Source: DATJGR01 sp963735085 (GTDB lineage: Bacteria; Pseudomonadota; Gammaproteobacteria; Pseudomonadales; Azotimanducaceae). From it: a DNA stretch of 64,000 nucleotides. A program made the position numbers and the translations under genes. Numbering within the stretch: the first letter of the stretch is position 1; each line of letters opens with the position of its first letter. A model generated the notes under the pieces. It was not told the origin of the DNA. It did not search any database and saw nothing but the letters and a program-made list of their open reading frames with translations. Positions 8,348 to 15,895 of this stretch are shown one piece after another. The DNA lies in NCBI GenBank assembly GCA_963735085.1, contig CAVTJP010000010.1, positions 136,965 through 200,964 on the forward strand, written 5' to 3'.

Positions 8348-9346
8348 TCAAAACGGCAGTCGGTCGACAACATCGAGACACCGGTGCGAGTAGCCAACTT
8401 CGTTGTCATACCAGACGAGCACTTTGGCAAGGTGCCCGGCGACCGAAGTGGCGCCAGCATGAACGATGCCGGAATATGGCTCGCCGACAATGTCGACCGA
8501 CACCAGTTCCTCTTCGGAGTAACCCAGGATGCCGGCCAACGGGCCGTGCGCTGCGGCGCGCATCGCAGCGTTGATGTCCTCGGCCGAAACCTTGCGTGTC
8601 AAGCGGGCGCTGATATCGGTCAATGAACCGTCGGGGATCGGCACGCGAATTGCCAGCACGCGGAGCTTGTCGGCCAGTTGCGGGAGAACCTGCACCGTGG
8701 CGGCGTCGGCTCCCGAGGTCGTTGGAATCATCGACAGAGCGGCGGCACGCCCGCGATGCTTTTTCTTTGCGGGTTTGTCGACGACAGCTTGCGACGCCGT
8801 GTAGGCGTGCACCGTGGTTGCGAGTACGTCCTCGACGCCAAACGCGTCTATCAGCACCTTGAGCGGCGGCGCCAGAGAATTGGTGGTGCATGACGCGTTC
8901 GACACGATGAAGTGCCGCGCTGGGTCGAAATCGGCTTCGTTGATGCCCAGCACGATCGTCAGATCGGCATCCGTTGCCGGTGCGCCCAGCAGCACGCGGC
9001 GGGCGCCGGACTCGAGATGCCGAGCAGCGGCCGCTCGCGACGTGAACTGTCCAGTGCATTCGATCACGACGTCAACGCCAAGCGACTGCCACGGCAGCTT
9101 TGTGGGATCGCTTTCGCGCAACAGCACGACGTTGCGATCGCCGATCGCCAGTCTACCGTTCGCGAAACTGACGGGTTCGTCGAGGCGCCCGTGTACGGAA
9201 TCGTATTTGACCAGATAGGCGATGTCGTGCGGATCGGCGATGTCATTGACCGCGATGAGATCGAGATCCCAGCGGTTGGTGCATAGCAACCTGCGCAACA
9301 TGACTCGGCCAGTGCGGCCCAAACCGTTGATGGCAATTCGTTTCAT
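8348..9346 (-). CDS. gap: Glyceraldehyde-3-phosphate dehydrogenase, classical length
   Basis: A 332-residue type I GAPDH that oxidises glyceraldehyde-3-phosphate with NAD(P). It shows the Rossmann motif INGLGRTGR at the N-terminus, the catalytic SNASCTTNSLAP (Cys153) with its partner His180, and the C-terminal WYDNEVGYSHR. Close relatives include erythrose-4-phosphate dehydrogenase, so vitamin B6 synthesis remains an alternative role. The start is the ATG at 9346, preceded by GGGAGGTG at good spacing; the open frame extends upstream to 9835 but that part has no homology. A second, longer GAPDH lies at 52260, so the organism has two non-identical versions that probably differ in cofactor or direction. 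Confidence 0.92.
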   Translation of the reverse strand: MKRIAINGLGRTGRVMLRRLLCTNRWDLDLIAVNDIADPHDIAYLVKYDSVHGRLDEPVSFANGRLAIGDRNVVLLRESDPTKLPWQSLGVDVVIECTGQFTSRAAAARHLESGARRVLLGAPATDADLTIVLGINEADFDPARHFIVSNASCTTNSLAPPLKVLIDAFGVEDVLATTVHAYTASQAVVDKPAKKKHRGRAAALSMIPTTSGADAATVQVLPQLADKLRVLAIRVPIPDGSLTDISARLTRKVSAEDINAAMRAAAHGPLAGILGYSEEELVSVDIVGEPYSGIVHAGATSVAGHLAKVLVWYDNEVGYSHRCLDVVDRLPF

Positions 9347-9588
9347 CGGCACCACCTCCCGCGGCGAGTTCGCATCATAGCGGTTGGATCGGAGGGTTGC
9401 CCCGGTAGTTCCGCGAGCCGCGGGCATCTGCGGATTTCGACGGCGCAGTCGAACTGTGACGGCCGTCGCGGGAGTTTGATGGTCATCGCAGTCGTGCAGT
9501 GATGTTTCCCGCGGTAGTCGTTCACCAATTCGGCTGTAATACGGCAGGTCGCGTGTGCCGCACATGAACGCCGTGGAGGATCCGCAGG

Positions 9589-10455
9589 ATGAGTCAGCAG
9601 GACGCTTTCGCCGAGGCCGTATTTTTTTTCGAAGGCGACGAAGTCTCGGTGGAGATGCACTACGCCGAGTTCGAAGCGCTGTTGAACCAGGCCACGACGC
9701 TCGAACACTTTGCAGCGAGCCAGGTGCGTGGCGCGTACGTGGTGGTTGGAACCGGTCTGGCGATACGCGGCATGGTGAGCTTTTTGCTGCGCATCGATGA
9801 AAATGGCCATGCTGATCAGGGCTTTTCCGTGCCATTGCGGCATCTTGTGCGCCACGCCGGCCCCGGCCCCGATATCGGTTGTGGGGCGATCCGCCTCGCG
9901 TCGCGCGCGCAATGCTCGGTGTCGTGGCATGCGACGAACCTGTGGGAGCCCGAGGGCGACGGCGAACAGAATCCTCTGCAGGTGTTACAGCGCGCGGTAT
10001 GGCGCAATCGACTCAGCCTGAAGCTGTCGAAGCAGGACACCGATGGTGCGGCACCTTTGCTGCAGCTGCCGTCGCCAGATGAGGCGGACACACCCAGGCT
10101 TGAACCGACGCCTCATCCTAAACCGGCATCGAACGCCAGAACACCGAAAGCCGCGGCGCGCAAATCCCGGTCGAAGTCTGCCGAGATCGTGCCGCTGCCG
10201 GCCGATGACAAGATCGACCAGGCATTCGGGGAAGACGGGCGCATCAGTCTCGCCCAGCTGATTGCGCAACATAACACCAGCGTCGATGGATTAACGCGCA
10301 AATACCGACTCGATCTGGAACAGCAGCAGCAGATCTATCTGGACCAGATACGCGGCTGTCGTGATGAGATCCAGCGGCTCAAAGCGTTGCTGCGCCACGA
10401 GCAGAATCGCAACCGGCGGTTGCAGCAGTTGTTGCGAGGCGAAGTCGGACCCTGA
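9589..10455 (+). CDS. Conserved unknown protein with C-terminal coiled coil
   Basis: A 288-residue soluble protein with no domain I can name with certainty. The first 140 residues look globular (EAVFFFEGDEV, LRHLVRHAGPGPDIG, LWEPEG, RAVWRNRLSL). Residues about 150-205 are low-complexity, rich in Pro, Lys, Ala and Ser, and the last 60 residues form a Glu/Gln/Arg-rich coiled coil (LDLEQQQQIYLDQIRGCRDEI). Comparable proteins are, from memory, widespread in gammaproteobacteria and carried under vague labels; I assign no function. It is transcribed divergently from gap across about 240 bases, which probably hold both promoters, and converges on cysE. Confidence 0.72.
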   Translation: MSQQDAFAEAVFFFEGDEVSVEMHYAEFEALLNQATTLEHFAASQVRGAYVVVGTGLAIRGMVSFLLRIDENGHADQGFSVPLRHLVRHAGPGPDIGCGAIRLASRAQCSVSWHATNLWEPEGDGEQNPLQVLQRAVWRNRLSLKLSKQDTDGAAPLLQLPSPDEADTPRLEPTPHPKPASNARTPKAAARKSRSKSAEIVPLPADDKIDQAFGEDGRISLAQLIAQHNTSVDGLTRKYRLDLEQQQQIYLDQIRGCRDEIQRLKALLRHEQNRNRRLQQLLRGEVGP

Positions 10456-10461
10456 CGCCGT

Positions 10462-11310
10462 TCAGGGTGAATCGAGGCCTTGATCCATTTCCAACGACGG
10501 CGACGGGCATGCCGGGTGACCGACGATCTGTGCCGGTACGCCCGCAACGGTAACGTGCGGCGGTACATCGTGCAGCACGACACTGCCGGCGCCGACTTTC
10601 GCACCTTCGCCGACCTCGATGTTGCCAATGACCTTGCAGCCTGCCGACAGCAGTACCCCGCGGCGGATCTTCGGATGCCGATCTCCCGAAACCTTGCCCG
10701 AACCGCCCAACGTGACCGAATGCAGAATCGACACGTCATCTTCGACGACCGCCGTTTCGCCAATGACGATGCCGGTTGCGTGATCGAGCATGATGCCGGA
10801 CCCGATGCGCGCCGCCGGGTGGATATCAACGCCAAGCGTCACGCTGATCTGGTTCTGGAAGAAACGTGCCAGCGCATGCCGGTCGCGACGCCACAGCCAG
10901 TTGGCGATGCGATATGCCTGCAGCGCGTGGAATCCTTTGAAGAACAGGAACGGCGTCGAAACGTCATCGCACGCCGGGTCGCGGTTGTACGTAGCGAGAA
11001 TGTCGATCTCCGCCGCGATCAGCGTCATCGGTGAGTCGGTCAGCGCCTCTTCGATGACGTCGCGCACCATCATAGTCGGCAACATCGGCGTGTCGAGGCG
11101 GCTCGCGATGCGAAAGCTCAATGCCGATTGAAAGCTCTTGTGGTTCAGGATGGTCGCGTGAAAGTAGCTGCCGAGGATCGGCTCGCGCCGCGACTTGTCC
11201 TGGGCCTCGTTCTTCATCGCGTCCCACAGGCTCGTATCCGGCGCGCGATTGAGCCGCGAATTTGCTGTGCTCAACACCTCCTGATGGCGATTCTGCAATG
11301 CGCTGGACAT
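10462..11310 (-). CDS. cysE: Serine O-acetyltransferase
   Basis: The enzyme acetylates L-serine with acetyl-CoA, the first step of cysteine synthesis. The 282-residue product has the N-terminal helical domain (ILGSYFHATILNHKS, FLFFKGFHALQAYRI) and the left-handed beta-helix with the hexapeptide signature DIHPAARIGSGIMLDHATG, then RHPKIRRGVLLSAG and AGVPAQIVG. The C-terminal MDQGLDSP resembles the tail through which CysE binds CysK. I chose the ATG at 11310 because CGGAGAAG lies just upstream; the open frame reaches 11394 without conserved sequence. It converges with the unknown gene at 9589 and diverges from nadK. Confidence 0.95.
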   Translation of the reverse strand: MSSALQNRHQEVLSTANSRLNRAPDTSLWDAMKNEAQDKSRREPILGSYFHATILNHKSFQSALSFRIASRLDTPMLPTMMVRDVIEEALTDSPMTLIAAEIDILATYNRDPACDDVSTPFLFFKGFHALQAYRIANWLWRRDRHALARFFQNQISVTLGVDIHPAARIGSGIMLDHATGIVIGETAVVEDDVSILHSVTLGGSGKVSGDRHPKIRRGVLLSAGCKVIGNIEVGEGAKVGAGSVVLHDVPPHVTVAGVPAQIVGHPACPSPSLEMDQGLDSP

Positions 11311-11424
11311 GCACTTCTCCGAGTCGACGGGCCGGCAAGGTTGAGCGCTTGAACGTGATTTTTCAAGCAGAGTGGCGGCGTTCTGGACAGGCATGCGGCC
11401 GCGTTGCGCCGTCGGGCCGACGTG

Positions 11425-11430
11425 TATACT
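11425..11430 (+). promoter_or_regulatory. Possible -10 element upstream of nadK
   Basis: TATACT lies 26 bases before the nadK ATG. The best -35 candidate, TTGCGC at 11404-11409, gives a 15-base spacer, shorter than ideal, so only the -10 is proposed. Confidence 0.3.
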
Positions 11431-11455
11431 CGGGTTTCGCTATGCACCGAAGACC

Positions 11456-12355
11456 ATGAAGACGTCGTTCAAAACCGTCGGGCTGATTGCTCGCAGGGGC
11501 AACCGCAACATTGTCGAGTCGGTGCTGATACTGGAGCAACTGCTGGGCGACTGCGGCGTGTCGATCGTTCTGGAAGATCGGACCGCGACGTTACTGCCGA
11601 AGCGCGCGCACCGTGTCGAACCACGCAGTCAGCTGGGCAGGGTATGTGACCTGTTGATCGTCGTCGGCGGCGACGGCAGCCTGCTCGGCGTCGCTCGAGA
11701 TTTGGCTGCGTCGCAGGTGCCGGTGATCGGCGTCAATCGCGGTGGCCTCGGATTTCTCGCAGATATCTCGCCAGACCAGATCGAGACGAAAATCGGTGCG
11801 GTACTTGCCGGTGAGTTCAAGGTCGATCACAGGTTCCTGCTCGAGGCGCAGGTCTATCGCAATGGCAAACACATCGGCGGGTCGTCTGCACTCAATGATG
11901 TCGTCATCCATTCAGGGACCATGTCCCGCATGATGGAGTTCTCGCTGCACATCGATGACACATTCGTCTATGACCAACGCTCCGATGGCCTGATCGTCGC
12001 AACGCCCACCGGTTCAACCGCCTACTCGCTATCCGCAGGTGGGCCGATCGTGTACCCGGGCCTCGGTGCGATCGTCGTGGTGCCGATGTTTCCGCATACG
12101 CTGACGTCGCGGCCGCTGGTTGTGCCGAGTGAATCGCGCCTTAAAGTCGTCGTTGGGGCGACCACCTCGACAAATCAGCAGATCAGTTGCGATTCACAAG
12201 TGGATATCGGTGTGGAACCGGGCGACGAGATCCGCATTCGTAAATACGAACACTCACTGAAACTGCTGTACTCCCGCGAACACAGCTTTTACGAAGCGTG
12301 CCGCAGCAAACTCGATTGGGCCTCGCGACTCGGTGGGCCGATCAGCCCTGACTGA
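11456..12355 (+). CDS. nadK: NAD kinase
   Basis: The protein phosphorylates NAD to NADP with ATP in the cytoplasm. It has 299 residues, usual for bacterial NadK. The diagnostic GGDGSLL motif is at residues 71-77, NRGGLGFLAD follows, and the NAD-binding/catalytic block DGLIVATPTGSTAYSLSAGG is complete. The ATG at 11456 is preferred to upstream in-frame ATGs because conserved sequence (TVGLIARRGN) begins right after it. It converges with the MobA-like gene at 12398. Confidence 0.95.
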   Translation: MKTSFKTVGLIARRGNRNIVESVLILEQLLGDCGVSIVLEDRTATLLPKRAHRVEPRSQLGRVCDLLIVVGGDGSLLGVARDLAASQVPVIGVNRGGLGFLADISPDQIETKIGAVLAGEFKVDHRFLLEAQVYRNGKHIGGSSALNDVVIHSGTMSRMMEFSLHIDDTFVYDQRSDGLIVATPTGSTAYSLSAGGPIVYPGLGAIVVVPMFPHTLTSRPLVVPSESRLKVVVGATTSTNQQISCDSQVDIGVEPGDEIRIRKYEHSLKLLYSREHSFYEACRSKLDWASRLGGPISPD

Positions 12356-12397
12356 CCCGGGCGTAGCGTCTCGAGCGCAGCGGGTTGCATCGACAGA

Positions 12398-12982
12398 TCA
12401 CATGGGTGGTTGGTCGATATCCGTCACCACGCCCGGATCGTCGACGGCCACTCGCATCACCGCGGCAGAATGCGCGTCGACAACGGTACGTGCGCCCCGG
12501 TCGCCACTCAGCGCGATCAACTCCGCGAAATACTCGCGCGAGAATCCGACCGGATGCCCAGCGTCGTCGTCGTTCATCGGTACGACGATTCGGGCAATGT
12601 GATCTCTGCGCGCGGCATCCATGTGCGCTTTGAGCAGCGCAAGCGTTTTGCTGCGCACATACGGCATGTCGCCCAAACCGACGAACAGATAATCCCAATC
12701 GACCACCGCGCGCACGCCGTCGGCGATGCTCGCGGCCATGCCAAGCTGCGCCTGGTCGGTGGGGACGATGATCGGTGCCTGCCGGCCGAACCGCGCGCCG
12801 ATCTGGCGGGTCAATTCGCTGTCGCTGTTTCGAACGACGACTGCGACATTGGCAAACACGGCCTGATAGGGCCGCAGCGATGCGATCAGCAACGGTTCGC
12901 CGTCACGCATCTTGAACAAGCGTTTGTCGCTGCCGAATCGCCTCGAGAATCCTGCGGCGATGACCAGCGCGCCGTTAGCCAC
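12398..12982 (-). CDS. MobA/MocA-like nucleotidyltransferase
   Basis: A 194-residue member of the molybdenum-cofactor nucleotidyltransferase group. The N-terminus VIAAGFSRRFGSDKRL is the NTP-binding loop (usually AAGxSxRxGxxK), VGLGDMPYV holds the metal-binding Asp, and GHPVGF is the conserved late motif. Relatives attach CMP or GMP to molybdopterin (MocA, MobA). It starts at a GTG 6 bases after the stop of xdhC, so the two form an operon for maturation of a molybdenum hydroxylase. No structural xdhA/xdhB or cox gene is present in the window. Confidence 0.85.
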   Translation of the reverse strand: MANGALVIAAGFSRRFGSDKRLFKMRDGEPLLIASLRPYQAVFANVAVVVRNSDSELTRQIGARFGRQAPIIVPTDQAQLGMAASIADGVRAVVDWDYLFVGLGDMPYVRSKTLALLKAHMDAARRDHIARIVVPMNDDDAGHPVGFSREYFAELIALSGDRGARTVVDAHSAAVMRVAVDDPGVVTDIDQPPM

Positions 12983-12988
12983 GGTTAC

Positions 12989-14008
12989 TCACGCGGCGGA
13001 CGTTGATGCCGCTGTGGACGCCAGCCCGCGCAGATGCGCGAGGCTTTCATCTTCACGATTTTTTCGCACGGCGGTGATCTCGGCCAGAATTGCGACCGCG
13101 ATCTCCGGCGGCGTTTTGCTGCCGATCGGCAAGCCGATCGGCGCGCGCAGACGCGCCAGTTCCGTGTCGGTGACGTCGAGCTGTCGCAACCGCGCGCGGC
13201 GCGATGTGGATGTCTTTGCAGATCCCATCGCGCCGACGTAGAAGGCGCGGGTCTTCAGCGCCTCCATCAGGCCCATGTCGTCGATCCGGGGATCGTGTGT
13301 CAGCGCGACGATCGCAGAAGCTGCGTCATTCGCGAACGCTTTGACTGCGTCGTCCGGCATATCGGTGACGGTGCGCGCCCCCGCGACCGCGAAATCCGCC
13401 AGCAGCTGGGCGCGCGGATCGCAGACGGTAACCGCATAGTCGAGCATCTGCGCCATTTCAGCGAGATATTTCGAAACCATGCCCGCGCCGATGATGAACA
13501 ACTGAACGCGCGGTCCGTAAGTCTGCCGCAGCACCGACGTTGCTTCGTCGTAGGTGGGGTCTTCGTGGGCGTCGACGGCTTCGATCGTGCTTTCGCCTCG
13601 CTGTACGTCCACGGTACGCTGAATACGGCCACGGTGCGCCAGGCGGTCGTCGATCTGTTGCATCTGCGCGCGATGCGCGCCCGGTGACAGCGGTTCCACG
13701 ACGATGTCGAGATGGCCGCCGCACGGCAGGCCGAACTTCTCGGTTTCCTCGGCGCTGATGCCGTAACGGAAGTATTGGGGGGCGTTACGCGCCAGCGTGC
13801 CCGATGTCAGCTTCTCCAGCAGGTCCTCTTCGACGCAGCCGCCGGACAGCGAGCCGGTGATTCGGCCATGGGTGTCGCAGGTAAACAGCGAACCGACCGG
13901 GCGGGGAGAAGACCCCCAGGTTTTCACAACGGTTGCGAGCCAACAGGCTTCGCCGGCTTCGAGCCAGATTCGCGCTTGTCGGAGTACTTCGTGGTCGGCA
14001 GCTTGCAT
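12989..14008 (-). CDS. xdhC: XdhC-family molybdenum hydroxylase maturation factor
   Basis: A 339-residue XdhC/CoxI-type protein that binds molybdenum cofactor and supports its sulfuration before insertion into xanthine dehydrogenase-type enzymes. The N-terminal domain has WGSSPRPVGS and GSLSGGCVEEDL, with PCGGHLDI supplying the conserved Cys; the C-terminal Rossmann domain has LFIIGAGMVSKYLAEMA, ALTHDPRIDD and AFYVGAMGSAKT, and ends with IGLPIGSKTPPEIAVAI, a characteristic signature. It precedes the MobA-like gene on the same strand. The upstream gap to the divergent rhomboid gene is only about 55 bases. Confidence 0.9.
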   Translation of the reverse strand: MQAADHEVLRQARIWLEAGEACWLATVVKTWGSSPRPVGSLFTCDTHGRITGSLSGGCVEEDLLEKLTSGTLARNAPQYFRYGISAEETEKFGLPCGGHLDIVVEPLSPGAHRAQMQQIDDRLAHRGRIQRTVDVQRGESTIEAVDAHEDPTYDEATSVLRQTYGPRVQLFIIGAGMVSKYLAEMAQMLDYAVTVCDPRAQLLADFAVAGARTVTDMPDDAVKAFANDAASAIVALTHDPRIDDMGLMEALKTRAFYVGAMGSAKTSTSRRARLRQLDVTDTELARLRAPIGLPIGSKTPPEIAVAILAEITAVRKNREDESLAHLRGLASTAASTSAA

Positions 14009-14061
14009 GGCGGCGTGGCGTGCACTTAGGGTGTTGTTAGTTTACATGAGTCGATGCGGGG

Positions 14062-14985
14062 TTGTGGGTGGTCGCGAATACGGTACGCGCGTTGACACTT
14101 GCGAGCGACGTCGATCTGGCGGTGTTCTGCGCCTATCTGGCGCAACAATCCATCCCACATCGTGTGTTCGAAGAGCAGGGTCGACAGGTGTTGGAAGTAC
14201 CGGAAAGAGCGTATGCGGCGCGCGTGCAGGCGGACTACGCCGCGTGGCGCGACGGCCGACTGACGCTGCAGTGGAAGCCGCAGGTGAAACAGCCCCGGCG
14301 AGGTTTGGCCTGGTGGTCGACATTGCGCTTCTATCCTGTTGTCACGGGCCTGATTGCGGTGTCGATACTGTGCCTGCCGGCAACGTGGCCGCTCGATCAA
14401 GGGACATTGGGCCGCTTCCTGCCGTGGCTGACGATCGTGCCGCTCGGCGCCGAAGGACCATTGCACTACGCGTCATTGCAGGCATCATTCCAGGCGATGC
14501 TCGCGAGCATGCAGTGGTGGCGCGTCGTGACGCCGATCTTCATCCATTTCGGTATTGCGCACATGGCGTTCAATGCGGCCGTGGTCATCGAATTCGGTCG
14601 GCGCATCGAGCGCGGCGCGGGCTCGATGGTACTGTTGCTGTTGACGTTGCTGGTCGCGGTGACGGGCAATGTCGCGCAGTTTCTCGTCACACAGGCACCG
14701 CTGTTTGGCGGCCTCTCAGGTGTTGCCTATGGCTTGTTTGCCTATGTCGCGATGCGCGGTCGACTCGATGCGGCTGCGGTCTGGCATGTCAACCCGTCGT
14801 TCAGCATCGCGGTGCTGGTGATGCTCGTGCTGATGACGACAGGAGTCACCGAGATATTCGGACTGCACATTGCCAACACCGTGCATTGGGTCGGCTTGGC
14901 CGTCGGCGCACTGGCGGCGTTGCTGTGGCGACCTGTGCGCGACCCAGCAGGCGCTGAAGTCCGGCCGCATTCAGATGAACGCTGA
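14062..14985 (+). CDS. Rhomboid intramembrane serine protease (GlpG type)
   Basis: A 307-residue protein with a cytoplasmic N-terminal domain resembling GlpG (DLAVFCAYLAQQSIPHRVFE), followed by six transmembrane segments. Catalytic features are GIAHMAFNA in helix 2 (oxyanion His and Asn), the nucleophile GLSGVAYG (Ser219) and His275 in HWVGLAVG. Rhomboids cleave substrate helices within the inner membrane. The start is ambiguous: TTG at 14062 or GTG at 14068, both at the head of the conserved N-domain. The end overlaps the DUF2797 gene by 11 bases. Confidence 0.9.
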   Translation: MWVVANTVRALTLASDVDLAVFCAYLAQQSIPHRVFEEQGRQVLEVPERAYAARVQADYAAWRDGRLTLQWKPQVKQPRRGLAWWSTLRFYPVVTGLIAVSILCLPATWPLDQGTLGRFLPWLTIVPLGAEGPLHYASLQASFQAMLASMQWWRVVTPIFIHFGIAHMAFNAAVVIEFGRRIERGAGSMVLLLLTLLVAVTGNVAQFLVTQAPLFGGLSGVAYGLFAYVAMRGRLDAAAVWHVNPSFSIAVLVMLVLMTTGVTEIFGLHIANTVHWVGLAVGALAALLWRPVRDPAGAEVRPHSDER

Positions 14986-15895
14986 CCAGATCGAGCTGCT
15001 TGGCAGCGGTGTGCTGCGCGGGCTGAGCAGCGCGCGTGCGGGGCCGGTCGAATATCGGCTTTCGCTTGGTGATGTGTCGATCCCCTTGAATGGCCTGTTG
15101 GGTCACCGGCTGTCAATTCGTTTCGACGGCGAACTCACCTGTCGCTACTGTCAATCTCCGACGCGCAAGCGCTATGGAGACGGTTACTGTTACCGGTGTT
15201 TCAAATCGCTGGCGCGCTGCGATCTGTGCGTCGTCAGTCCCGACCGCTGTCACTACGCGGCCGGTACCTGCCGTGAACCGGCATGGGGCGAGGCGTTCTG
15301 CATGCAGCCGCATGTGGTGTATCTGGCGAATTCTGCTGGCCCGAAGGTTGGCATTACACATCCCGACAACGTGCCGACGCGCTGGTTGGATCAGGGTGCG
15401 ACGCAGGCTGCGGTGATCGTCCGCACGCAGAGTCGGCATCAGGCGGGCTGCGTCGAAGTCGTCCTTGCGCGCCACGTAAGCGATCGTACGGATTGGCGCG
15501 GGCTGGTCGGCCGCGATGCACCTGACATCGATCTGGAGGCGTTGGCTGAACGGTTGCGGACTAGTGGGGCGGTGGAACTGGCCGCGCTCGACGCGCGTTT
15601 TCCCGGCGCATTGGTGTGGGAGTCCGAACTGTTGGAGGAGCGCTTTGCATACCCCGTGATCGCCTATGCCAGTCCGCCCACCGGTCTGTCGCTCGGCAGC
15701 GGCGATGGAAGTCGTGAAATCATCGGCACGTTGCTCGGCATCAAAGGGCAATACCTGATGTTCGATACCGGTGTGTTCAATGTTCGCCGGCACACCTCGT
15801 ATCATGTCGTGATCGCGCGCGTGGCTGGGGCCACGCAGGCCGACATTGGTGCGTTGCACGCTAATCCGCATGATCAAATGGAGCTGTTCCGATGA
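14975..15895 (+). CDS. DUF2797 protein with zinc-binding cysteine cluster
   Basis: A 306-residue DUF2797 protein. The N-terminal third has a dense Cys/His cluster (CRYC, CYRC, CDLC, then His and further Cys) that probably binds zinc, followed by VYLANSAGPKVGIT, a motif like a GIY-YIG-type beta strand. The biochemical role is unknown. I take the ATG at 14975 as the start because conserved sequence begins just after it; it lies within the end of the rhomboid gene. Its stop overlaps the pepN ATG as ATGA, giving a tightly coupled rhomboid - DUF2797 - pepN unit. Confidence 0.82.
   Translation: MNADQIELLGSGVLRGLSSARAGPVEYRLSLGDVSIPLNGLLGHRLSIRFDGELTCRYCQSPTRKRYGDGYCYRCFKSLARCDLCVVSPDRCHYAAGTCREPAWGEAFCMQPHVVYLANSAGPKVGITHPDNVPTRWLDQGATQAAVIVRTQSRHQAGCVEVVLARHVSDRTDWRGLVGRDAPDIDLEALAERLRTSGAVELAALDARFPGALVWESELLEERFAYPVIAYASPPTGLSLGSGDGSREIIGTLLGIKGQYLMFDTGVFNVRRHTSYHVVIARVAGATQADIGALHANPHDQMELFR

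Noticed and set aside
9347..9835. N-terminal extension of the short GAPDH
   Set aside because: Ribosome-binding site and conserved Rossmann start place the start at 9346; the extension overlaps the divergent gene.
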